Positions 35,851 to 43,983 of a stretch of 64,000 nucleotides of DNA are shown one piece after another; position 1 is the stretch's first letter, and each line of letters opens with the position of its first letter. Source of the stretch: Chloracidobacterium sp. N (lineage in GTDB: Bacteria > Acidobacteriota > Blastocatellia > Chloracidobacteriales > Chloracidobacteriaceae); assembly GCF_018304765.1 (NCBI RefSeq), contig NZ_CP072642.1:1889819-1953818 (forward strand). The letters run 5' to 3'. Below the pieces are notes generated by a model. That model did not search any database and was not told where the DNA came from. It saw nothing but the letters and a program-made list of their open reading frames with translations. The translations under genes were made by a program, and so were the position numbers.

Positions 35851-37908
35851 TCAGCCTGATTTGCTGTCTTCCTTTGGTTCGTCCAATCCGAACACCTTTC
35901 CCACCAACGCCTGAAGGCGCTTGCCGGTGGCCACCCGGAGGCTGCCGGTCAGCCGGGGCGTGGTTTTTTGCCTGGTGTTGATGGCCTGGCGACGTTTCCT
36001 GAGTTCCTCATGCTCTGGCGACAGTTCCAGCCCCCGTTCGAGACACTCCACGGCGCGGGATTCGAGGCCGAACTTGAGGTAGAGGTCAGACAGTTCCATG
36101 AGCAGTTCTGTCACCTCGTCCGGGTCACGGCACAGATCAATCGCCGTGAGAAAGGACTTTTCCGCCTCCTTGTTGCGCCCCGGCATGCGGAGCAGGACGC
36201 GCGCCATCAGCGCATGGTAGTCAGCATTGTTGGGGCGCTGCTCGACGGCCCGGCGAATGGACTGATAGGCGCGCTCAACATCGCCATTCCCCATGTATTC
36301 GACCGTCCGCAGGTACAGCTCCGAGGCTGAAACCGGCGGCGGCTCAGCCGGGCGACTGGGACCAAGCGCCTTGGGATACGCCCCGGTTGGCATCCGGGGT
36401 GGTGCCGACGGCGGCAGCGGCGGCGCGTCCGCCGTTGCCCTTGGAGGTGGTGGGACGGGAGGTGTCGGGGCCGGTGGGCGCGGGGCATCCACACCGGGTG
36501 AAGTCGCGCCGGGTGTCCCCGTGGGCGTACTCGGGCCCGGTGCATTCGGGGCGGGTGCCGGCACCGTCGGCCGCCGCAGGACAGGTGGAGTCGGAAACGA
36601 ACTGTTGGACGGTGGTTGGGGGGGTGCCGAAGGAGGCGCCGGCGGACGCGGCGCCTCGGCGGTCGGCGCCAGCCGGGCCGGCGGCACGGGCGGCCGGGGA
36701 GGCATGACCGGTGGCTTTGGCACATTCCCGGAAGGCGGTGAGGACCGTCCGGCAACCGGCGGCGGGCTGGGCGGCGTGGGACGGGCCGCTGGATAGGACC
36801 CGGTCGGCAGGCGGCTTCCACCCGGCGTCGAGCGGGAACTGCTTCCCGTCAGGGTCAGATCATACCTGCGCCGTTTTTCCTCATCGCTCAGCACGTCATA
36901 GGCCTGCTGCACGGCAATGAACACACGTTCCAGTTCCGCCTTGACCTGAAAATCAAACGCAGCCAGTTGTGAGTGGCGGTCCGGGTGAAACTTCTTGGCC
37001 AGTTCCCGATAGGCTTTCTTGAGTTCTTCGGGAGTGAACCGCCGGTTGATACCTAAAACCTGGTAGTGGCTTCCCCCACCATCCACGACACGCAGCTTTT
37101 CTTCCAGCTCGAAGCACAGTTCGGCGGCTTGCCGGGCATCAATCCCCACCGTCGTCTTTGCCGATGAAGTCGCTGCGCCCTTGACATTGGCCTCGATGGC
37201 CGGCAGCGGATCAGCATCCGCGAAACTCACGATGCCTGTCGCCGTAAAGGCGCAAAGTGCGCGTAAAACCTGCTCTTCAGGCAGGGGCACCGCACGGCAG
37301 ACTTCCTCGACCCGGAGTGGTGCATCGAGCCGGGAGAGGACAAACGCTTCTTCCGAAGTGAGTTTCAGTCCCGGAACGTTGACCTGCTGCGCCCCGACCG
37401 GCTGAAGGACGCGCTGGGGCGAACCCAGCCACCGCCGGATCAGACCGGGATCGGGCAAATTCCGAATCCCCTCGAAGATGAGGTTCACCGGCGACAGGGA
37501 CTGCTGAAAGCCATCCACATGCACCTTTTGGGGCTGAAACTGATACTCACCGGTCGTCCACGCGAAAAGCGACTGCACCAAGTAGCTGACGTGACCGGCC
37601 AGCATGGCCTGCAGGTCGGCGGCGGTCAGATAGCCCAGTTCCACCAGACAGGCCCCAAGGCGTTTCCCCTTTTTGGTTTCCAGCATCGCCTGGGCGAGCT
37701 GTTCAGGAGAAATGCAACCCAACGTGCACAACCGCTCGCCGAAGCGTTCGGTGACGACTTCACTGGCCGCGTAAACGACCGCGCCCTGTTCAAAGTACAC
37801 ATGACGCACCACCTGTGGCTGCCTGAACGTCAATGTTCCGCTCAACCGCCGTTGGTGGCAGGCGCCAATGAGACGTGGAACACAGGTGTCTTCGAGTCGC
37901 TGTGTCAT
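35851..37908 (-). CDS. DUF4388 - J-domain - proline-rich - TPR protein
   Basis: 685 residues from ATG 37908 (the frame is open to 38037 without similarity). Residues 1-170 are a DUF4388 (PATAN-like) domain: GTLTFRQPQVVRHVYFEQGAV and RLGACLVELGYLTAADLQ, typical of regulators in gliding and signalling bacteria. Residues 280-355 are a J domain with HPD at 308-310 (KKFHPDRHS) and the closing YDVLSDEEKRRRYD. Residues 360-535 are Pro/Ala/Gly-rich and disordered; 545-660 are two to three TPR units (AYQSIRRAVEQRPNNADYH, LELSPEHEELRKR). It may recruit DnaK to a signalling or motility complex; the client is unknown. Confidence 0.82.
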   Translation of the reverse strand: MTQRLEDTCVPRLIGACHQRRLSGTLTFRQPQVVRHVYFEQGAVVYAASEVVTERFGERLCTLGCISPEQLAQAMLETKKGKRLGACLVELGYLTAADLQAMLAGHVSYLVQSLFAWTTGEYQFQPQKVHVDGFQQSLSPVNLIFEGIRNLPDPGLIRRWLGSPQRVLQPVGAQQVNVPGLKLTSEEAFVLSRLDAPLRVEEVCRAVPLPEEQVLRALCAFTATGIVSFADADPLPAIEANVKGAATSSAKTTVGIDARQAAELCFELEEKLRVVDGGGSHYQVLGINRRFTPEELKKAYRELAKKFHPDRHSQLAAFDFQVKAELERVFIAVQQAYDVLSDEEKRRRYDLTLTGSSSRSTPGGSRLPTGSYPAARPTPPSPPPVAGRSSPPSGNVPKPPVMPPRPPVPPARLAPTAEAPRPPAPPSAPPQPPSNSSFPTPPVLRRPTVPAPAPNAPGPSTPTGTPGATSPGVDAPRPPAPTPPVPPPPRATADAPPLPPSAPPRMPTGAYPKALGPSRPAEPPPVSASELYLRTVEYMGNGDVERAYQSIRRAVEQRPNNADYHALMARVLLRMPGRNKEAEKSFLTAIDLCRDPDEVTELLMELSDLYLKFGLESRAVECLERGLELSPEHEELRKRRQAINTRQKTTPRLTGSLRVATGKRLQALVGKVFGLDEPKEDSKSG

Positions 37909-38084
37909 GCAAACGACTCCCGGGATACGAACATGTGCGGGGCATTGCACCAGAAGTACGGCAGCAATGGTCGTGATGGATGCAGTATTTCCCAGTTCCC
38001 TGCATTTTGACAAGCCTACCCCTGGCCGACCGCTCAAACCGGCTCACTTCGGCAGAACACCAGCCCGCCATGCGGGACCGGGGT

Positions 38085-38450
38085 TCAAGCTGTGGGTGGG
38101 GTGTCGGGCTGACGCATTTCCGCCAGAAAGGCCCACGAGTAAATGCTCTGGTGGTTGTCGCCCCAGGTCACGCCCAAGGCATAGCGCCCGACGTGGTGCA
38201 GACCACTGATCTGAAACTTCCGCACGTCACCCAGCAGTGGCAGCCCCCGCGACCGGGACTGGACCGGCGACGGAGCTTCGAGCAGGCCCGGATGCGGGTT
38301 CTCCCCGCGGGCTTCAGCGCAGGTGGCACATGGGCAGACCTGCCGCAGTTTCAGCAGCGGCAGGGTTGTAGTCGTACCATCCGGCCAGACAACCGACAGG
38401 CTCCCTTCGGTTCGATTCACATTGACGGCGCGAGGTAACAGTTCCGCCAT
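38085..38450 (-). CDS. DUF971 (gamma-butyrobetaine hydroxylase-like N-terminal domain) protein
   Basis: 121 residues from ATG 38450. The domain is recognisable from WPDGTTTTLPLLKLRQVCPC, with CPCATC giving a pair of Cys residues, and from the central segment KFQISGLHHVGRYALGVTWGDNHQSIYSW (seen as VGRYALGVTWGDNH). This standalone domain is widespread in bacteria; in eukaryotes it precedes the GBBH catalytic domain. In some bacteria it is linked to Fe-S protein maturation, but its biochemical role is not settled and I do not assign one. The Cys pair suggests metal binding. Confidence 0.78.
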   Translation of the reverse strand: MAELLPRAVNVNRTEGSLSVVWPDGTTTTLPLLKLRQVCPCATCAEARGENPHPGLLEAPSPVQSRSRGLPLLGDVRKFQISGLHHVGRYALGVTWGDNHQSIYSWAFLAEMRQPDTPPTA

Positions 38451-38643
38451 AGACGCCCAGGCACCACGGGAACACAACCCGGCCCAGCCAAAAACCCTGT
38501 ACCGGGAGTGGTATTTCAGGCTGTATTACGATACGTTGCGCCTGTGACTTGACGCTACCTTTCCTGGTGCCTGTTCACCAGACGGACGGTATCAGACGGG
38601 CCGGCCGGCTGGGAAACAACCTGTGACTGAGGCTGTTTTCACT

Positions 38644-39120
38644 ATGGTATCTGCCACCCCCTCTTCGCTGGAAGGACTGGAAGGCCATTCCCTCGTCATC
38701 ACCTGCCCGGTGGCCTGGGGTGATATGGACGCCGCGCAGCACGTCAACAACACCGTGTATTTCCGCTACTTTGAAAGCGCGCGGATCGCCTACTTTGAAC
38801 GCATTGCCTTCGGACTCGACTTCCCCCACAGCATCGGGCCCATCCTGGCGCATACCCAGTGCCGCTTCCGGTTTCCGTTGACTTATCCTGACACGGTTTC
38901 CGTCGGGACGGGCGTCACCGGACTGGGCGAGGATCGTTTCGTCATGCGTTTTACAGTCATCAGCCACCGCCATGGCAAAGTGGCTGCCCAAGGCGACGGT
39001 CTCATCGTGTCCTACGATTACCGAAACCAGCAGAAAGTACCACTGCCGGCGGAGGTTCGGGCGGCTATCATTGCCCTGGAAGGCTTTGACGCCGCGCATC
39101 CTCCAGCGCTTTCAAAGTAA
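38644..39120 (+). CDS. Acyl-CoA thioesterase (4HBT/YbgC-like hotdog fold)
   Basis: 158 residues from ATG 38644 (GTG 38623 would add seven). The hotdog signature is VAWGDMDAAQHVNNTVYFRYFESARIAYFE, seen in parts as WGDMDAAQHVNN and YFRYFESAR; the Asp in WGDMD and HxNN are the substrate-side residues of this group. Predicted to hydrolyse acyl-CoA or acyl-ACP thioesters; chain-length preference is unknown. It lies upstream of fabH, so a link to fatty-acid metabolism is plausible. Confidence 0.82.
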   Translation: MVSATPSSLEGLEGHSLVITCPVAWGDMDAAQHVNNTVYFRYFESARIAYFERIAFGLDFPHSIGPILAHTQCRFRFPLTYPDTVSVGTGVTGLGEDRFVMRFTVISHRHGKVAAQGDGLIVSYDYRNQQKVPLPAEVRAAIIALEGFDAAHPPALSK

Positions 39121-39165
39121 CCGGCGCGAGGTCTGTAGCCGTCACCTTCCGCTCCGGGTTTCCAC

Positions 39166-39197
39166 CGCTGTATCGGCAAAACGCTGTATCGGCAAAA
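39166..39197 (+). repeat. Perfect tandem duplication of a 16-bp unit
   Basis: CGCTGTATCGGCAAAA occurs twice back to back in the gap between the thioesterase gene and fabH. The second copy runs into an A7 tract. It is probably a small slippage duplication; no regulatory role is evident. Confidence 0.9.
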
Positions 39198-39268
39198 AAA
39201 GGCGCCCGGAGGTTCCCCAACACGATTTTCCCAAGACTGAAGCCACCCACCACGAACTGGAGTCAACC

Positions 39269-40255
39269 ATGCCTACCCAAGCTGCTGGAATCCTGGGAAC
39301 GGGACACGCCCTGCCGGAACGAACCCTGACGAATGCCGATCTCGAACAGATGGTTGAAACGAGCGACGACTGGATCGTGTCCCGCACTGGCATCCGCGAA
39401 CGCCGGATCGCCGCCCCGGATGAAACGACCTCGCACTTCGCCACCCTGGCGGCGGAACGCGCTCTCCAGGCGGCCGGACTCACGCCCGCCGATCTCGACC
39501 TCATCATCTGCGCCACGGTCTGTCCCGATATGATGCTGCCCTCGACAGCCTGCATCATCCAGGCCCGCCTTGGGGCCAAGCGGGCCGCAGCCTATGACCT
39601 CGTGGCCGCCTGCTCCGGCTTTATCTATGGACTGGCCACGGCCCGCGCCTTCATCGAAGCCGGTCACTGCCGCTACATCCTGGTCATCGGGGCTGAACTG
39701 CTCTCCCGCTTCGTGGACTACACCGACCGCGCCACATGCGTTATTTTCGGCGATGGCGCCGGGGCGGCGGTCGTCGGCCCGGTCGAGGACGGGCGGGGTA
39801 TTCTGGCGCACCGCATTCTGAGTGATGGGGCCTATGCCGACCTGCTCTACACGCCCGGCGGTGGCACACGCTACCCGGCCAGCCCGGAAACCATCGAGCA
39901 GCGCCTGCACTACATCAAGATGCGTGGCAACGAGCTTTTCAAAGTCGCCGTGCGCAGCATGGCGGACACCGTGGCACAGATTCTGGATGAACTGCGCCTG
40001 ACCCCCAGTGATGTGGACCTGTTCATCCCCCACCAGGCCAACCAACGGATTACGGATGCCGTCGCCGACCGGTTGAACATTGACCCGGCGCGCATCTACG
40101 CCAACATCGCCCGCACCGGCAATACATCCTCAGCATCCATCCCGATTGCGCTGGATGAATGTGTCCAGGCCGGGCGGGTCAAACCGGGGAACCTGCTGGT
40201 CTTTGCCTCCTTTGGCGCCGGCGTCACCTGGGGAGCCATGGCCCTGCGCTGGTAA
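39269..40255 (+). CDS. fabH: 3-oxoacyl-ACP synthase III (FabH)
   Basis: KAS III condenses acetyl-CoA (or another primer) with malonyl-ACP to begin fatty-acid synthesis. 328 residues from ATG 39269, with a GGAG ribosome site; the frame is open upstream to 38972 through the thioesterase gene. Catalytic residues: Cys115 in VAACSGF, His255 in IPHQANQRI and Asn285 in RTGNTSSAS; the C terminus is typical (FASFGAGVTWGAMALRW). fabD, fabG and acpP, the usual neighbours, are not here, so it is a stand-alone gene. Confidence 0.95.
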   Translation: MPTQAAGILGTGHALPERTLTNADLEQMVETSDDWIVSRTGIRERRIAAPDETTSHFATLAAERALQAAGLTPADLDLIICATVCPDMMLPSTACIIQARLGAKRAAAYDLVAACSGFIYGLATARAFIEAGHCRYILVIGAELLSRFVDYTDRATCVIFGDGAGAAVVGPVEDGRGILAHRILSDGAYADLLYTPGGGTRYPASPETIEQRLHYIKMRGNELFKVAVRSMADTVAQILDELRLTPSDVDLFIPHQANQRITDAVADRLNIDPARIYANIARTGNTSSASIPIALDECVQAGRVKPGNLLVFASFGAGVTWGAMALRW

Positions 40256-40282
40256 CTTGCAGGGCGACAGCCACCGAGTCAG

Positions 40283-41032
40283 ATGTGGATGCAATGGTAT
40301 CGGCACAGAAGTATGGGCAGCGTGTGGGGTACGTCCCTGCTCGTGCTGCTAGGATTGCTGAGTGTGGCCTGTCAGCCAACACCCCAGCAGCGCTACGATG
40401 AAAGCACCCTCCAGACGGCGCTGGTGGAGCGTATCGCGCGTGGCGAGGTGCGCCTTGAGCGGCTCGGTATGGCACGCCGGCCGGAGCACCCGTTCTTCGG
40501 GCGCATTGTCGAAATCTCACTGCGCAACACAAGCAACCGTCCCATTCTCATTGCCATTGAGCCGGGGCAGTTGCTGCGCAGCCGGAGTCCAGAGACGACG
40601 GACCTGGTCGTGACCAGCCGCGAGGAAATTGCACTTGACGTGGGTCAGGTCGCCCAGCGCGAGATCGAGGTGTTTTCCCTGTCCCGCCGCAAACTCTCCA
40701 TGACGCGCGAAACGGTCTATGACCTCGGCAACCTGCTCGAAGGCGACACCTACACGTTCGTGACCTGTTTTGCCGCCAACCGTCCCGCCGAACCACCACC
40801 GCCGCCGCCGGGCTCCGGGCTGCCGCCCCAGAAACTTGACCTCACCCCGGTTCAGCTCGCCCTGTGGTGTGTTGCCGATAGCCTTGACCGCCAGGCGCTG
40901 CTGGAAGGCATCGCCCTCAACCCACTGCTCAAAGGCGGCGAGTATGGGCGCAGCCGGGATTACTTCGACGGACAGGCCAAGTACGTCCAGGGTCTGCTCG
41001 ACAGTTGTGGGCTTGCCAAGTACAAGTTTTGA
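40283..41032 (+). CDS. Hypothetical lipoprotein
   Basis: 249 residues; ATG 40283 (or 40289) keeps a positively charged n-region before a hydrophobic segment and a lipobox ending LSVAC (Cys near residue 30). The remaining chain is a predicted beta-rich domain (about 55-160, RIVEISLRNTSNRPILIAIE), a Pro-rich linker (PAEPPPPPPGSG) and a helical C-terminal domain with SLDRQALLEGIALNP. No family recognised. The overall pattern, an Ig-like domain followed by a helical one, suggests an envelope protein. It sits between fabH and ppdK. Confidence 0.7.
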   Translation: MWMQWYRHRSMGSVWGTSLLVLLGLLSVACQPTPQQRYDESTLQTALVERIARGEVRLERLGMARRPEHPFFGRIVEISLRNTSNRPILIAIEPGQLLRSRSPETTDLVVTSREEIALDVGQVAQREIEVFSLSRRKLSMTRETVYDLGNLLEGDTYTFVTCFAANRPAEPPPPPPGSGLPPQKLDLTPVQLALWCVADSLDRQALLEGIALNPLLKGGEYGRSRDYFDGQAKYVQGLLDSCGLAKYKF

Positions 41033-41110
41033 TGACGGGCCGCGCCGCTTCCCATCCTGCGCGCGGCACAGGCATCCCTGACGAATCCACATCCCTGACG
41101 AGGTTTTCTG

Positions 41111-43882
41111 ATGATACCCCATGCCGCACCACACAAAAATGTCTATCGCTTCATCGCCGGACAGGCCGATGGCAACGGCGCGATGAAAGACCTGCTGGGG
41201 GGCAAAGGCGCCGGACTCGCCGAAATGACCCTGGCGGGTTTGCCCGTACCACCGGGCTTCACCATCACGACAGCCGTCTGCCATCGCTACTATGCCGCCG
41301 GCAACCAGCTTCCGGCCGATGTCTGGGAAGAAGTCCAAGCGGCCCTGCGCGAAGTCGAAGCTGCCGTCGGAAAACAGTTTGGTGATGCTTCCAATCCGCT
41401 GCTGGTGTCGGTACGCTCCGGCGCCAAGTTTTCCATGCCGGGGATGATGGATACCGTTCTCAACCTCGGCCTCAACCACACCACGGTTCAGGGCCTCATT
41501 GCCCAAACTGGCAATGAGCGCTTTGCCCGCGACGCCCACCGGCGGTTCATCCAGATGTTCGGCCGGATCGTGCTGGGTATCCCCGGTGAGCGGTTCGACC
41601 ACGCGCTGGAAGCCCTGAAAGCCGAACGCGGTGTCCGCCTCGACACCGAACTGACCGCCGCCGACCTGCAAAACCTGGTGACGCAGTTTGAAGCTATCGT
41701 CGAACGGGAAACCGGCCGGTCGTTCCCCACTGATCCCTACGAACAGCTCCGCCTGGCCATCTGCGCCGTTTTCAACTCGTGGTACGGCAAACGCGCCGTG
41801 GACTACCGCCGGCTGAACAAAATCCCGGACGACCTCGGCACGGCCGTCAACGTCGTCGCCATGGTCTTTGGCAACATGGGCGAAGATTCCGGCACCGGTG
41901 TGGCCTTTACGCGCAACCCGGCCACGGGCGAACCCGTCCTGTTCGGCGAATACCTCCCCAACGCCCAGGGTGAGGATGTCGTTGCCGGTATCCGTACGCC
42001 GGAAAAACTCGCTGCCCTGCGCGACCGGATGCCCGCCGTCTATGAGCAGTTCCGCGAAGTGGCCGCCCGCCTTGAACGGCACTACCGCGATGTGCAGGAC
42101 CTGGAATTCACCATCGAGCGCGGAAAGCTGTGGATGCTCCAGACGCGCAACGCCAAACGTACCGGCGCGGCAGCCGTCAGGATTGCCGTTGACCTGGCCA
42201 ACGAGGGGATTATCTCACGTGAAGAAGCGGTTTTGCGTGTCGAGCCGCACCACCTCGACCAGTTGCTCCACCCCATGGTGGACCCGAAAGCGGAAACGAC
42301 CGTCCTTGGCAAGGGACTGCCGGCCAGCCCCGGCGCGGCAGCCGGTGCGATTGTGTTTGACCCGGATGTGGCCGAAAAACGGGCGCACAGTGGCGAACGG
42401 GTGATCCTCGTCCGTACCGAAACCTCCCCCGAAGATTTTCACGGCATGGTCGCCGCCCAAGGCATCCTCACGGCGCGCGGCGGTTTGACCTCGCATGCGG
42501 CCGTTGTGGCGCGCGGCATGGGCAAGCCGTGCATTGCCGGATGCAGCGACCTCCGACTCGATGCCGAAGGCATGCACCTCGGCGGGCGGACCCTCAGGGA
42601 AGGCGACTTCATCACGTTGGACGGCACGACGGGACGGATTCTGCTCGGCGACCTGCCACTGGTCGAACCGGAAACCGGAGCCGACTTCGAAACCTTCATG
42701 CGCTGGGTGGATGACGCGCGTCAGATGCGCGTACGCACAAACGCCGACACACCTCATGACGCACAGGTGGCGCGGCGTTTCGGTGCCGAAGGGATCGGAC
42801 TATGCCGTACCGAACACATGTTCTTTGAAGGCGACCGCATTGATACCGTCCGGCAGATGATCATGGTTTCTGGGGCCTACCAACGGCTGACCGCTGCCTT
42901 GGGCAAAGTCAACGCCGACCTCGAACGCCTCAAAGGCGACGCCGAGAAAGTCGCTGCGCTGGAAGCCGAGCGTGCGGCGCTCGAAGCGGAACTGGAAGCC
43001 CCGGCCCGGCTGTTCAAGGGCGCACTCGAAGCCCTGCTTCCCATGCAGCGGGTGGATTTCGTGGGCATTTTTGAAGCCATGGACGGCCTTCCCGTCACCA
43101 TTCGCCTGCTCGACCCGCCGCTGCACGAGTTTCTGCCGCACACGGATGAAGAAATCGAAGCGCTGGCCGGGAAACTCAGCCTGCCGGTGGCGGATGTGCG
43201 GGCCCGGGTGATGGCGCTCCGTGAACACAACCCGATGCTCGGTCATCGCGGCTGCCGGCTGGGGATTGCCTACCCGGAGATTACCGAAATGCAGGCGCGG
43301 GCCATTTTTGAAGCCGCCGTCGAAGTCACCCGGCGTGGCATCACCGTCCTGCCCGAAGTCATGGTGCCGCTGGTCGGCGATGTCAACGAACTGCGCGCCC
43401 AGGAAAGCATCATCCGCCGCGTCGCCGACGAAGTTCAGCAGGCGACCGGCGTCACCCTCACCTACCTGGTCGGCACGATGATTGAACTGCCACGGGCAGC
43501 TCTGACGGCCGACAAAATTGCCACCGTCGCGGAGTTTTTCAGCTTCGGCACCAACGACCTGACCCAAACAACGTTTGGTTTCTCACGGGATGATGCCGGA
43601 ACGTTCCTGCCGATGTACGTTGAGCGGAAAATCCTCGCCGACGATCCCTTCCAGGTCCTGGACCGGGAAGGCGTGGGCGAGTTGCTCCGCATCGGCGCCC
43701 AGAAAGGGCGCGCGGCACGCCCGACGCTCAAAGTCGGTATCTGTGGTGAGCATGGCGGTGAACCGTCGTCCGTGGCGTTCTGTCACGAACTGGGCTTTGA
43801 TTACGTGAGCTGTTCGCCCTACCGCGTTCCGATTGCGCGCCTGGCAGCCGCCCAGGCGGCCCTGCGCCAGCGCGGCCAGTGA
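41111..43882 (+). CDS. ppdK: Pyruvate, phosphate dikinase
   Basis: PPDK interconverts pyruvate, ATP and phosphate with phosphoenolpyruvate, AMP and pyrophosphate, connecting glycolysis and gluconeogenesis or C fixation. 923 residues (family about 870-900). The N-terminal ATP-grasp region opens with LLGGKGAGLAEMTLAGLPVP; the swivelling domain holds the phospho-carrier His462 in GGLTSHAAVVARGMGKPC; the C-terminal TIM barrel carries GLCRTEHMFF, FGTNDLTQTTFGFSRDDAG and the catalytic Cys878 in GICGEHGGEP. No PPDK regulatory protein gene is in the window. Confidence 0.96.
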   Translation: MIPHAAPHKNVYRFIAGQADGNGAMKDLLGGKGAGLAEMTLAGLPVPPGFTITTAVCHRYYAAGNQLPADVWEEVQAALREVEAAVGKQFGDASNPLLVSVRSGAKFSMPGMMDTVLNLGLNHTTVQGLIAQTGNERFARDAHRRFIQMFGRIVLGIPGERFDHALEALKAERGVRLDTELTAADLQNLVTQFEAIVERETGRSFPTDPYEQLRLAICAVFNSWYGKRAVDYRRLNKIPDDLGTAVNVVAMVFGNMGEDSGTGVAFTRNPATGEPVLFGEYLPNAQGEDVVAGIRTPEKLAALRDRMPAVYEQFREVAARLERHYRDVQDLEFTIERGKLWMLQTRNAKRTGAAAVRIAVDLANEGIISREEAVLRVEPHHLDQLLHPMVDPKAETTVLGKGLPASPGAAAGAIVFDPDVAEKRAHSGERVILVRTETSPEDFHGMVAAQGILTARGGLTSHAAVVARGMGKPCIAGCSDLRLDAEGMHLGGRTLREGDFITLDGTTGRILLGDLPLVEPETGADFETFMRWVDDARQMRVRTNADTPHDAQVARRFGAEGIGLCRTEHMFFEGDRIDTVRQMIMVSGAYQRLTAALGKVNADLERLKGDAEKVAALEAERAALEAELEAPARLFKGALEALLPMQRVDFVGIFEAMDGLPVTIRLLDPPLHEFLPHTDEEIEALAGKLSLPVADVRARVMALREHNPMLGHRGCRLGIAYPEITEMQARAIFEAAVEVTRRGITVLPEVMVPLVGDVNELRAQESIIRRVADEVQQATGVTLTYLVGTMIELPRAALTADKIATVAEFFSFGTNDLTQTTFGFSRDDAGTFLPMYVERKILADDPFQVLDREGVGELLRIGAQKGRAARPTLKVGICGEHGGEPSSVAFCHELGFDYVSCSPYRVPIARLAAAQAALRQRGQ

Positions 43883-43983
43883 AGGCTTTTCGGGCGGACA
43901 GCCTGCCCACGTACACCCTGGCGACACGGTTTCTGCACGGACCTGCCAACCACCCAACCCGTCCACCTGTGGACTGAAACGCC

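Noticed and set aside
41033-41075. Inverted repeat GCCGCGC/GCGCGGC downstream of the lipoprotein gene
   Set aside because: The stem is short, with a 15-base loop and no following T run. Chance is likely in GC-rich sequence.
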